Assembly: GCA_963823535.1 (NCBI GenBank)
Contig: CAWGLZ010000006.1
Span: forward strand, 1,054,001 to 1,118,000
Origin: RPQJ01 sp963823535
GTDB taxonomy: Bacteria > Pseudomonadota > Gammaproteobacteria > Steroidobacterales > Steroidobacteraceae
DNA: 64,000 bases
Direction: 5' to 3'
Shown: piece by piece, positions 52,211-60,968 of the stretch
Position numbering within the stretch: position 1 is the stretch's first letter
How the letters are laid out: every line of letters begins with the position of its first letter
Position numbers and translations under genes: made by a program
The notes under the pieces: generated by a model
The model's database searches: none
Seen by the model: the letters and a program-made list of their open reading frames with translations, nothing else
Told to the model about the DNA's origin: nothing

Positions 52211-53329
52211 TCAGTCGCGCGCGGCGCCCGCCCTCAGGTCCGCGTGCAGCAACTGGTGGAACAGCTGCTCGCCGGCTTCGCGACGCACCGACAGGCGACC
52301 GGTGTCGTAGGCGCGGGAACGCAGTCCGCGCTGTACCGACCGGCAGATGCCCTCGTCCTCGTCCTGGACGCGATTGGCGATGTCGACCGACGCGCGATTG
52401 AAGGCGCGGGCGCCCTCGGACACGTCCGCGAACCAGAAGTCGAAGATGACCTCGGTCTGGTTCACGCCTCGCGGGTAGACGAGGTTCGTATCCATCACGC
52501 CCTGGTACCAGTTGAACATGAAATTCGGATAGAACCAGTAGTACAGGGCGCGTTCGCCCTTGCGCACCGCGCCCGTCTCGGGTTCCGCGCCCCGGGTGAC
52601 GATCGGGCTCGACTGCAGGCAATGCCGCCGGCCGTTCTCGATCGAGTACTTGTTGTAGTCGAGGACGCTGCCGAGACCCGCGTGCAGGTAGGGCACGTGG
52701 TAGCCGCCGTCGAGGTAGTTGTCGACGAAGACCTTCCAGTTGCAGTCGAAGATGTAGTGCCGGCGGTCGAACCAGTGGAGCTTCGATAGGCCGAGCTGCG
52801 CGACCTCGGCCATTACTTCGGCGCCGAAGAATTCCTCGAGCGAGGGTCCTTCCGGCGCGATGCGCACGAACACCCAGTTTTCCCAGGTCCCGGTAGCGAC
52901 CGGCACCAGCGAGTTTGCGCCCAGGTCGAAGTTCTGCACACCTTCAAACGCAGGGGCCGCCTTGAGCTTGCCCTCGAGCGTGTAGGTCCAGCCGTGGTAG
53001 GGGCACACCAGCCGCCTGGTACAGCCGGCGGGCTCGGTCATGACGGCGGCGGCGTGATGGCGGCAGACGTTGAAGAAGCCGCGCAGCACGTGGTCGTTGC
53101 CGCGTACGACCAGCAACGGCTCGCCCGCCAGTTCCAGCGTGACGTACTGTCCCGGCTCGCGCACCTGGTCGAGCCGGCAGGCGTACTGCCACGAGCGGGC
53201 GAAGGCGGTGCCGAGCTCGAGGTCGAGGAAGCGCGGCTCGACGTACCAGGAGGCGGGCGGCGTGCACGCCTCGGCAAGCGTGAGGTCCGGCCGATAGCGG
53301 TCAATCTCTGCGAGCATGGGGCTGGTCAT
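52211..53329 (-). CDS. Rieske non-haem iron oxygenase (choline-monooxygenase-like)
   Basis: 372 aa. Rieske ligands are C89, H91, C109 and H112 (CRHH ... CPYHGW). The mononuclear iron site shows 'DNYLDGGYHVPYLH' (D207, H211, H216), a close match to choline monooxygenase and related N-demethylases; the third ligand should be an Asp/Glu near 330-345. It needs a separate reductase, not found in the window. Probable reaction: oxidative attack on an N-methyl or similar group (inference from family). Confidence 0.9.
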   Translation of the reverse strand: MTSPMLAEIDRYRPDLTLAEACTPPASWYVEPRFLDLELGTAFARSWQYACRLDQVREPGQYVTLELAGEPLLVVRGNDHVLRGFFNVCRHHAAAVMTEPAGCTRRLVCPYHGWTYTLEGKLKAAPAFEGVQNFDLGANSLVPVATGTWENWVFVRIAPEGPSLEEFFGAEVMAEVAQLGLSKLHWFDRRHYIFDCNWKVFVDNYLDGGYHVPYLHAGLGSVLDYNKYSIENGRRHCLQSSPIVTRGAEPETGAVRKGERALYYWFYPNFMFNWYQGVMDTNLVYPRGVNQTEVIFDFWFADVSEGARAFNRASVDIANRVQDEDEGICRSVQRGLRSRAYDTGRLSVRREAGEQLFHQLLHADLRAGAARD

Positions 53330-53436
53330 CGGTCTGGACTCTTGTACTGGTTCTTGCGCGCCCCATGGGGCGGCGAGCCAATATGCCGCAGCGGTTAGGG
53401 CAGCGCCAGTCCCGCGTCAGTGCCCTTGAGCAACGC

Positions 53437-53466
53437 GGGGCCGGGTCGCTCGCGCAACCCGGCCCC
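53437..53466. terminator. Hairpin after the second TonB receptor gene
   Basis: Ten-base perfect arms (GGGGCCGGGT and ACCCGGCCCC) around a 10-base loop, 14 bp past the receptor stop. No T-run follows in either direction, so it may only partly stop transcription or act as an mRNA-stabilising hairpin between receptor and enzymes. Confidence 0.5.
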
Positions 53467-53479
53467 GAAGGGAAGCCGC

Positions 53480-55888
53480 TCAGAATTCCTGGCTGAACTT
53501 CAGTCCGATGGTACGCGGCTGGTTCGGCGCGTAGTACGGCTTGGAGCCGCACACCGCGGTCGTGCACTGCGCGTACGTGTAGGTCCGGGCCAGTTCGTCG
53601 AACGCGTTGTTCACGTACAGCTCGAGCCGATACCCGTCACGCGACACTCCTGCCGAGAGGTCGGCGATCGTGTAGGAGTCCTGCTCGCCCCACAGCGTCC
53701 GCTCCTCGCGCTGCAGATCGGAATAACTGCTCCCGTTGTAGACCAGAGCCGCCTGCAGGCTCCCCTCGAACGAGCCGACCGGGAAGCTGTAGCGGCCGAC
53801 GAGGTTGGCCTTGAATTCCGGCGTCACCGGCAGCCGGTCGCCCTTGAACGCCGTCGGCGGCCCCTCCGGGTCGGGCACGTAGTCCTCCGAGAGCTTCGCG
53901 TCGAGCCAGGAGAATCCGCCCGAGACGATGAAGTTGTCCATCGCGGCCCAGGTCAGGTCGATCTCGATGCCGTCGATCTCGGCGGAGCCGGCATTCTTGA
54001 TGACTGTCAGTCCCGATCCGCTCGGCGGCAGGAACGAGTACTGAATGTCGTCCCACTCCTCGTGGAAGATCGCGCCGTTCAGCCGCAGGCGGTTGCCGGC
54101 CCAGCTGGTCTTCCAGCCGAGCTCGTAGTTCGTCAGGTAGTCCGGATCGTACGGGCCGACCGTGCCGTTGCGGTTGATGCCGCCCGGCCGATAGCCTTCG
54201 GAGTAGGTGGCGTACACGAGCCGCCGTTCATCGAAGCGGTAGGTCAGGTTGAACTTCGGCACGCTGCCGGAGTCGTCGACCTTGTCGTCGAGGTTGGTGC
54301 ACGGCGAACCGTTGTACTGCTTGTCAGAGAAGCACAGCGCTTCACCGTAGTTCGAGCTGTAGTTCTCGTTGTAGCCGAAGAATCCCATCAGCGAGTTTTC
54401 GTACTCGAAATAGCGGATGCCAGCGGTACCGCTCAGGGAGTCCGTGAAGTCGAAGGTCACTTCGCCGAAGATGGCCTGCTCCTTGTCCTTGCGGAGCTGG
54501 TTCGTCAGCCAGATCGTGTCCGGCCAGCCGGTGACACTGATCGGGACGACCCCGCCGACGCCGTCCGGGAAGCCGACCAGGCCACGGATCTGGTAGTTCT
54601 GGAAAATCTCGTGTTCCTGGTCCTGGAAAAAGAGTCCCGCGACGAACCGGAAGCGGTTGTCCTGCGGCGAAGAGATGCGGAACTCGTGGCTCTGGCGCTT
54701 GTAGCCGTCCGTGCCGTTGATGAACTGCGACGGGTCGGCCAGCGGCGCACCGGTGGCGTCGCCCCAGTAATAGGCGTAGCCGTACAGCACGTCGTAAAAA
54801 TACGTGTAATCGGAGTAGTCCGCGTCCACCACGTCGTCGCGATCGAGGTAAGAGCCCGCGTACACGACGTCGAAGTTACCGATCTTGCCTTCGACGGTAA
54901 GTGCCGCCTGCCACCATTCGTCCTTGCTGAAGTCCTTGTAGTAGTGGGCGACCTTGAGCTTGCCTTCCGCCGGGTCGTAGGCGTACAGGCCATTCGCTTC
55001 CTGCTTCTGCGCCATCACGCTCGGCGTCACGGTCCAGCTGTCGTTGAGGTCGATCTTCAGCGTTGCCCTGCCGCCGTAGGTGTCGGCGTCGTTGAAGTTG
55101 TCCTTGGCCCGCACCGGCGTGGAGATGCAGCCGGCGGGTGGCGTCTTCGCATTGCTGATGCAGCTGTCCGGCGTCGGGTAGGTGCGGCTCCTCGGGACGT
55201 TGTCGATGTAGCCGGCATCGTGACGTACCCAACCGACCAGCCGCACCGCGGCGGCCGAGCTGACCGGCACGTTGACGAAGCCCTCGAACAGGTAGCCGGT
55301 GTCGCCGTGCTCGACCGAATTGACCTCGACGCCATAGCCTGCCGCGAATGCCGTCGGGTCAGGCTCGTTGGTGATGATGCGGATCGTGCCAGCCTGCGAA
55401 CTGGCCCCGTACAGCGTCCCCTGGGGCCCCGCGAGTGCCTCGACCCGGGCAATGTCATACATGTGCACGTCGAGCGAGCCCTGGATCGTCGTGATCGGCT
55501 GCTCGTCGAGGTACATGCCAACGCTGGGCTGGGGGCCGGAGTGATTGTTGTTCTCGCCACTTGCGACGCCGCGGAAGTACGGCAGGCTGAAGCCCGGTCC
55601 AAGGGTGGTGTAGGAAACGCTGGGCAGGAATTTCACGTAGTCGGTGAAGCTCTTGACCTGCAGTTCCTCGAGTCGCTCCGTCCCGATCGCCTGCACGCTC
55701 AAGGGCACGTTCTGCAGGCTCTCCTGGCGCTTCTGCGCCGTGACCAGGATTTCCTCGAGACCACCGGTCGTGGTCCCTGTCTGTTGTGCCATCGCAACAG
55801 GTGCGGCGGCGAGCATGCCGGAGGCCAGCGGCAGGCCGGTACGCATCAGCTGTTGCCGCATCAATTTCCGCTTCTTTGAACGTTGCAT
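53480..55888 (-). CDS. TonB-dependent receptor of the catabolic block
   Basis: 802 aa from ATG 55888 (GGGGAG at 5 nt). The signal peptide has a basic start (MQRSKKRKLMRQQ) and ends near AMAQQ. TonB box region 'LEEILVTAQKRQESLQNVPLSV', plug motifs 'SVGMYLDEQPIT' and 'VEALAGPQGTLYGASSQAGTIRIIT', and a C-terminal strand 'RTIGLKFSQEF' ending in Phe. This is the receptor type common in sphingomonads and marine gammaproteobacteria for aromatic or small organic substrates rather than siderophores. First transport gene of the block. Confidence 0.93.
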   Translation of the reverse strand: MQRSKKRKLMRQQLMRTGLPLASGMLAAAPVAMAQQTGTTTGGLEEILVTAQKRQESLQNVPLSVQAIGTERLEELQVKSFTDYVKFLPSVSYTTLGPGFSLPYFRGVASGENNNHSGPQPSVGMYLDEQPITTIQGSLDVHMYDIARVEALAGPQGTLYGASSQAGTIRIITNEPDPTAFAAGYGVEVNSVEHGDTGYLFEGFVNVPVSSAAAVRLVGWVRHDAGYIDNVPRSRTYPTPDSCISNAKTPPAGCISTPVRAKDNFNDADTYGGRATLKIDLNDSWTVTPSVMAQKQEANGLYAYDPAEGKLKVAHYYKDFSKDEWWQAALTVEGKIGNFDVVYAGSYLDRDDVVDADYSDYTYFYDVLYGYAYYWGDATGAPLADPSQFINGTDGYKRQSHEFRISSPQDNRFRFVAGLFFQDQEHEIFQNYQIRGLVGFPDGVGGVVPISVTGWPDTIWLTNQLRKDKEQAIFGEVTFDFTDSLSGTAGIRYFEYENSLMGFFGYNENYSSNYGEALCFSDKQYNGSPCTNLDDKVDDSGSVPKFNLTYRFDERRLVYATYSEGYRPGGINRNGTVGPYDPDYLTNYELGWKTSWAGNRLRLNGAIFHEEWDDIQYSFLPPSGSGLTVIKNAGSAEIDGIEIDLTWAAMDNFIVSGGFSWLDAKLSEDYVPDPEGPPTAFKGDRLPVTPEFKANLVGRYSFPVGSFEGSLQAALVYNGSSYSDLQREERTLWGEQDSYTIADLSAGVSRDGYRLELYVNNAFDELARTYTYAQCTTAVCGSKPYYAPNQPRTIGLKFSQEF

Positions 55889-55948
55889 TGAGGCTCCCCA
55901 GGAAGGCATTTAGATGTTGCGCGGAGTGTACGTCCTCCGCGCCCAGGA

Positions 55949-57967
55949 TCAAAGATCCGGTACGTCAGGGTACGGATCGAGCACCGGGCCGAGCGTCTGC
56001 CGCAGCGGTTCGAGCCACGGTTCGTAGTGCCGCCATTGGTCGATCGAGTCGCGGAAGATGGGGGTGCGGACCTGCTCAGAGCTTGCAGTCCGCACAGCGC
56101 GCTCATTCTCGTAGAAGCGCAGGCACGCGTCCTCGAACGGCAGGCCGCAGTAGGCGAGCAGCCTGCGTACCTCTGACTCGGTGTCCGCAACCATCGATTC
56201 GTAGATGACCCGGTGGACTCGGCCGGGCAGCACCCGGTCGAAATGGGCCATCAGATCGACGTAGCCCCGGTAGTAGCGGCCGATCTCCGCGAGGTCGTAC
56301 GTGAATGCCTGGCCGCGGGCGAAATGCTGCTTGAAGCCGGAAAAGCAGCAGCTCATCGGGTGCCGTCGCGCGTCGATGATCTTCGCGTTCGGCAGCATGA
56401 GGTGGATCAGGCCGACGTGCGCCCAGTTGTTCGGCATCTTGTCGATGAAGTACGGCGCGCCCGTCTTGCGCTGGATGCGGGTCTGCTTGAGGTAGAGTTC
56501 CCCCAGGGCACGCAGCTCGGCCGCATCCTTCGTCGCGAGGACTTCCGGATACACGGATTCGTCCGAGCGCCGCCTTTGGCCGCCGAGCCGAAGCGCGATG
56601 CCGTTCACGTCGGGCAACTCCATCGTGCCCTCGACGGCGGAGTGGCTCGACAGTATCTGCTCGAGCAGCGTCGAGCCGGAGCGGGGCAGGCCGATGATGA
56701 AGATCGGGTCAGGTGCCTGTTCGCCGAGTCCGGAGCGTTCGCGAAAGAACCCGGCCGTGAACAGGGCCTTCGAGCGACGTACGTGGGCCGCGGTTCGGTC
56801 CGGGTCGTACCGCACGCCCTTGCGCCGCAGGCGGTTGCCTTCCAGGTAGTGCCCGAAGGACTCCTCGTACAGCGCCGCGTCCTCGAGCGCCTTTCCGAGG
56901 GCGAAATGAAAGTGGTAGCGGTCTTCCGCGGAAAGGTCGGCCCGCGCGAGTTGCGCGCGCATCGTGGCGAGATCCGAGTTCGTGAACCGGAACGTCTTCA
57001 GGTTTGCCAGGCTCCACCAGGCCTCGCCGAGGCCGGGCTCGAGCTCGATGCTGCGTCGATAGGCGTCGACGCATTCATCCCTGCGCCCGGCGGTCTTCAG
57101 GGCGTGACCGTAGCTCATCCAGACCTTTGCATTGCCCGGATACTCCGACAGCACCTCCGCATAGGCCTCGATGGCGCGGTCGTATTCGCCCACCCGCGCG
57201 AGCACCGCCGCGTGCAGGTTCCGGTAGCTTGGGTTGCGGGGGTCCGTGGCCAGCAGCGTGCCTATCTCGGCAAGCGCCTCGGTGGCCTTGTTCTGCCGGT
57301 GCAGGACGACCGCGTAGTTGTGCCTGGCTGCCGCGAACCCTGGCGCCAGTTCGAGGCAATGGGCGAGGAGTTCCTCCGCGTCGCCGTAGCGGCCGAGCCG
57401 TCCGGCGACTTCGGCGAGCATGCGCAGGGCCACGACGTCGGTCGGGCTGCTCTGCAGGTGGGCACGAAGGAGGGCTTCGGCTTCCGGAATGCGGTTCTCG
57501 CACAAGGCCGCGGCCGGGGCCAGCAGTCGTGGGTCGCGCGTCGACGTCCTGATGTGGTTGGCGTACGCGGCGTCGGCACCCTCCCGATCGCCCGTGGCCG
57601 AGAGGTGGTCGCCGAGCAGCCGCCACGCGTCGCCGATGTCGTTTTTCAGGCGGACGGCGCGCCGCAGTGCCGCAACGGCTTCCTCGCCCCGCCGGGCGAC
57701 CCCAAGCGTCACGCCGAGTTCGTACTGCGCCGGCGCCCACCCCGGTTGTGCTTCCGCCAGGGGTTCGAGCGTGCGCAAGGCGCCATCGATGTTCCCGAGC
57801 TGCCGGTCGGCGATGCCTAGAAAGAGGAGCGCAAGAGGATGGTTCGGTGCCGCCTCGAGGATCGCGCGGGCCTGCTCGGCCGCCAGCGCCGGTTCCGATG
57901 ACAGGAGTCTGCCGGCGTGGTCCAGAGCGACTTCCAGCGTCCCCACCGGCTCTGTTGCACCCGTCAT
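55949..57967 (-). CDS. TPR-repeat sulfotransferase
   Basis: 672 aa. The N-terminal 400 residues are TPR repeats (for example 'AQYELGVTLGVARRGEEAVAALRRA', 'VWMSYGHALKTAGRRDECVDAYRRSIELEP'). The C-terminal Sulfotransfer_3 domain has the PAPS loop 'IFIIGLPRSGSTLLEQIL' and the 3'-phosphate region 'DKMPNNWAHVGLIHLMLPNAKIIDARRHP'. Genes of this type often sit directly upstream of TonB receptor genes, as here (60 bp). Their substrate is not known; protein tyrosine or glycan sulfation has been suggested. No signal peptide. Confidence 0.9.
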   Translation of the reverse strand: MTGATEPVGTLEVALDHAGRLLSSEPALAAEQARAILEAAPNHPLALLFLGIADRQLGNIDGALRTLEPLAEAQPGWAPAQYELGVTLGVARRGEEAVAALRRAVRLKNDIGDAWRLLGDHLSATGDREGADAAYANHIRTSTRDPRLLAPAAALCENRIPEAEALLRAHLQSSPTDVVALRMLAEVAGRLGRYGDAEELLAHCLELAPGFAAARHNYAVVLHRQNKATEALAEIGTLLATDPRNPSYRNLHAAVLARVGEYDRAIEAYAEVLSEYPGNAKVWMSYGHALKTAGRRDECVDAYRRSIELEPGLGEAWWSLANLKTFRFTNSDLATMRAQLARADLSAEDRYHFHFALGKALEDAALYEESFGHYLEGNRLRRKGVRYDPDRTAAHVRRSKALFTAGFFRERSGLGEQAPDPIFIIGLPRSGSTLLEQILSSHSAVEGTMELPDVNGIALRLGGQRRRSDESVYPEVLATKDAAELRALGELYLKQTRIQRKTGAPYFIDKMPNNWAHVGLIHLMLPNAKIIDARRHPMSCCFSGFKQHFARGQAFTYDLAEIGRYYRGYVDLMAHFDRVLPGRVHRVIYESMVADTESEVRRLLAYCGLPFEDACLRFYENERAVRTASSEQVRTPIFRDSIDQWRHYEPWLEPLRQTLGPVLDPYPDVPDL

Positions 57968-58002
57968 TCAACGACCTCGGTTTTTGACAGCGTTCGGCGC
58001 GA

Positions 58003-59469
58003 ATGAAAGACTCGCATTACATGGTTGTCAATAACGCGAGTCGCGCCGTCGCCTTGCACGAACCCCGTAATCTGCTGCGGCAGTTCACGGTGCCCAGGCC
58101 GTTTCGAGGGCGGCTCCTCACCGCTGCCGCGGTCGCCATCTGTACCACGTTGCCCGGCGCCGTTCGGGCCGACCCCTCCCCGGACGGGCGGGTCGTCGAG
58201 GTTCCATTCGTTCCCGATTCCGGGTCACTGGCGATCTATTGCGGCAAATTGATCGACGGGTTGACCACGACTGCGCGCGGACCGACCACGGTCGTCGTGC
58301 GCAATGGCCGCATCGAGTCGCTCGTTGCGGGTCGGAGCGCTCCGGAAGCGGTGTCCTCGCTCGATCTCGGCGAGGCCACCTGCCTGCCCGGGCTGATCGA
58401 CATGCACACGCACCTCACCGACCGGCCTGGCGACACGGCGGACCTGAGCGTCTATTACCGCCGCACGATGGACGAGCAACTGGCGATCGCGCGGGAGAAT
58501 GCCCGTGCCACGCTGCTGGCCGGCTTCACCGCCGCCCGTGACGTCGGCACCTACGTCGGATGGGCGGACCGCGCGTTGCGCGACGAGATCAACGCCGGTC
58601 GCGTCGTGGGGCCACGGATGCAGGCGGCGGGCTTCTACCTGACGGTGCCCGGCGGCGGTGGTGACCTCGTGATCCCGGGCCATCCGGAGTCAGGCATCCC
58701 GCCGCAGGTGCGCATGGGTGTCGCGCGCGGGCCGGGGGAGTTCCGACGCCAGGCCGAGCTTGCCGTGGCCGGCGGGGCCGACCTGCTCAAGGTGATCGCC
58801 TCGGGCGCGGTGCTTGCCTACGGCGGCGTGCCCGGCGAGCCCGAGATGACGCCCGACGAAATCGCGGCCGTGGTCGAGGTTGCGCATCGGCACGGAATCA
58901 AGGTCGCGGCGCATGCCCACGGCGCGCGATCGATCCGGGAAGCGATCCTGGCGGGCGCGGACACCATCGAGCACGCTTCGCTGATCGACGACGAGGCGAT
59001 CGAACTCGCCCGCCAGCACGACGTGGCGCTCTCCATGGACGTGTACAACGGTGACTACATCGACAAGGAGGGCCGCGAGCAGGGCTGGCCGGAGGAGTTC
59101 CTGCGCAAGAACCTCGAAACCACCGAGGCCCAGCGGCAGGGGTTCGAGAAGGCGCACGTGGCCGGAGTACCGATCGTCTACGGCACGGACGCCGCGGTCT
59201 ATCCGCACGGGCTGAATGCCAGGCAGTTCACCAGGATGGTCGAGCGCGGCATGACGCCCATGCAGGCGATCCAGTCGGCGACCTCGGTGGCCGCGAAGTA
59301 CATGGGCTGGACCGATCGCGTTGGCGCGGTGGCTCCCGGGCGCTACGGCGACCTGGTCGCGGTCCGGTGCAATCCGCTCGAGGACATCGCGTGCCTCGCG
59401 CGCGTGGATGTCGTCGTCAAGGGCGGGCTGGTCTTCAGGCAGGGGACGAATGCCCCTGCGCCGCAGTAA
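58003..59469 (+). CDS. Exported amidohydrolase (imidazolonepropionase/prolidase-like)
   Basis: 488 aa; start at 58003 or ATG 58021. The signal region (about 37-56, LLTAAAVAICTTLPGAVRA) is preceded by an unusually long basic N-terminus. Metal ligands follow the amidohydrolase order: 'GLIDMHTHL' (His-x-His), the carbamylated Lys in 'DLLKVIASGA', 'AAHAHG' (His), 'IEHASLID' (His) and 'VYGTDAAV' (Asp). Close to secreted Xaa-Pro or Xaa-Arg dipeptidases and related hydrolases. Divergent from the catabolic block with a 35-bp gap, so possibly linked to it. Confidence 0.88.
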   Translation: MKDSHYMVVNNASRAVALHEPRNLLRQFTVPRPFRGRLLTAAAVAICTTLPGAVRADPSPDGRVVEVPFVPDSGSLAIYCGKLIDGLTTTARGPTTVVVRNGRIESLVAGRSAPEAVSSLDLGEATCLPGLIDMHTHLTDRPGDTADLSVYYRRTMDEQLAIARENARATLLAGFTAARDVGTYVGWADRALRDEINAGRVVGPRMQAAGFYLTVPGGGGDLVIPGHPESGIPPQVRMGVARGPGEFRRQAELAVAGGADLLKVIASGAVLAYGGVPGEPEMTPDEIAAVVEVAHRHGIKVAAHAHGARSIREAILAGADTIEHASLIDDEAIELARQHDVALSMDVYNGDYIDKEGREQGWPEEFLRKNLETTEAQRQGFEKAHVAGVPIVYGTDAAVYPHGLNARQFTRMVERGMTPMQAIQSATSVAAKYMGWTDRVGAVAPGRYGDLVAVRCNPLEDIACLARVDVVVKGGLVFRQGTNAPAPQ

Positions 59470-59501
59470 GGGCCAGCGGCCCCGTTCTCCTGCCGGGCGA
59501 C

Positions 59502-59876
59502 ATGGACCTCGAGCGCGTGATCTGCCCGCTGCACGAACTGGGGGATCCCGGTGCGAAAGGCTTTACGCGGGGCGAGGGTGAGTGGCCGCTGCGTGGCTTC
59601 GTGGTGCGGTGGGGCGAGGTCGTCCGCGCCTACGTCAATCATTGCCCGCACGCCGGTTTCCCGCTCAACTGGCAGCCGGACAGGTTCATCGCACCGGACG
59701 CGCCACTGATCCTGTGCGCGATGCACGGCGCGCTGTTCGAGATGGAAACCGGGCGCTGCGTCTCAGGGCCCTGCGCCGGCACGGGCCTGCGACCGCTCGC
59801 CATTCGCGTCGAGCGCGGCTACGTGATGCTGGACGAGGACGTGCCGCTCGAGGAACCGCCGGACCTCGGCCACTGA
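59502..59876 (+). CDS. Small Rieske [2Fe-2S] protein
   Basis: 124 aa from ATG 59502. Cluster ligands are C48, H50, C72 and H75 ('CPHAGFPL' ... 'CAMHGALF'). No membrane helix, so it is a soluble Rieske ferredoxin-like protein. It lies 32 bp after the amidohydrolase gene. It could carry electrons to the Rieske oxygenase at 52211-53329, but that is only inference. A weak ribosome site makes the start less certain. Confidence 0.85.
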   Translation: MDLERVICPLHELGDPGAKGFTRGEGEWPLRGFVVRWGEVVRAYVNHCPHAGFPLNWQPDRFIAPDAPLILCAMHGALFEMETGRCVSGPCAGTGLRPLAIRVERGYVMLDEDVPLEEPPDLGH

Positions 59877-59877
59877 T

Positions 59878-60234
59878 TCAGTAGCGGTCCGTGTCGTCCT
59901 GGAAATCCGACAACTCGAGTTCCGAGTAACCACCGACTTCGCCGCGGTCGAGTGACTGCAGTGGATCGCCCCAGCCGCTGCTGCTGCCGGGTTCGGCCTC
60001 GTACTCGTTCTCGGTGTCCTCGGGTTCGACGTCCACGGAGCCCGTCCAGTCCTCGGGTGGCTCGGTGGACTCGATCTGGTCCTCGAGCCATTCCTGCATC
60101 TCGAGTTCCTCGATCGTTCCATCGAAGTACTGTATCTCGATCGTGCGATCGTCCCGGTCGATGGCGACCACTTCGAACGAATCTCCGCCGGTGCGCCGGT
60201 ACCACTCGCCGATGACAGGTGCGGGGTTCGCCAT
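59878..60234 (-). CDS. DUF6763 family protein
   Basis: 118 aa from ATG 60234 (GAGG 9 nt upstream; ATG 60243 is possible). The first 60 residues ('PVIGEWYRRTGGDSFEVVAIDRDDRTIEIQYFDGTIEEL') form a compact beta domain typical of a small gammaproteobacterial family; the rest is very acidic (PEDTENEYEAEPGSSSGWGD). Function unknown. It begins 1 bp after the Rieske stop on the other strand. Confidence 0.8.
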   Translation of the reverse strand: MANPAPVIGEWYRRTGGDSFEVVAIDRDDRTIEIQYFDGTIEELEMQEWLEDQIESTEPPEDWTGSVDVEPEDTENEYEAEPGSSSGWGDPLQSLDRGEVGGYSELELSDFQDDTDRY

Positions 60235-60341
60235 GGTCTTCATCCTCTGCGGCCGTCGCTGCGTTATCCTCGGGCTCTCGTCAACTTCCCTTGTAGCCCT
60301 GCGCGACAGCGAGTTCAAGTCGCGGAATCTGCGAACTGCCA

Positions 60342-60968
60342 ATGTTCGACGAACTCGTCAAATTTACGGTGGTCCTGCTGGTGGTCGTCGAGCCGCTGTC
60401 GCTGCTGCCCGTGCTGGCGGGGCTGACGGAAGGCGCCGACGGCGCCTATCGGCGGCGCATGTCCTGGAAAGCCGTCGGCATCGCGGCGGTCGTCTGCCTG
60501 GTGTTCGCGGCGAGCGGCGCGGCGCTGCTCGAATTGCTCGGGATCAGTGTCCACGCGTTCAAGGTGGGCGGCGGCATCCTGCTTTTCCTGCTCGCCATCG
60601 AGATGGTGTTCGCACGACCCTCGGGGGCGCGGTCGATCACGCCGGGCGAGGATGCCGAGGCGCATCATCGCGGCGACATCTCCGTCTTTCCGCTTGCGTT
60701 CCCGCTCATCGCAGGGCCCGGCGCCCTGGCGGTGATCCTGCTCGCATTCGCCGGCGTGCCGGTCGCCTCGCTGCAGTTCGTGGCGCAGATTGGCGTCATC
60801 CTGCTGGTGCTCGCCATCACCCTGACCTTGATGCTGCTGACCGGCCCGGTGATGCGCATCGTCGGCGTGACCGGGGGAGCCGTACTCGGCCGACTGCTCG
60901 GCGTCCTGCTGGCGGCGCTCGCCGCGCAGTTCGTGATGGACGGGGTTCGCGGCGCTATGGGCGCCTGA
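60342..60968 (+). CDS. MarC family membrane protein
   Basis: 208 aa with six membrane segments. 'VEPLSLLPVLAGLTEG', 'VHAFKVGGGILLFLLAIEMVF' and 'FPLAFPLIAGPGAL' are MarC/UPF0056 family motifs. Despite the name, members are not proven resistance proteins; function is unknown. It overlaps trmB tail to tail by 14 bp. Confidence 0.92.
   Translation: MFDELVKFTVVLLVVVEPLSLLPVLAGLTEGADGAYRRRMSWKAVGIAAVVCLVFAASGAALLELLGISVHAFKVGGGILLFLLAIEMVFARPSGARSITPGEDAEAHHRGDISVFPLAFPLIAGPGALAVILLAFAGVPVASLQFVAQIGVILLVLAITLTLMLLTGPVMRIVGVTGGAVLGRLLGVLLAALAAQFVMDGVRGAMGA

Noticed and set aside
53420..55879. Open plus-strand frame of 819 codons over the second TonB receptor
   Set aside because: Same reason: the minus strand encodes a full receptor with signal peptide, plug and terminal Phe.
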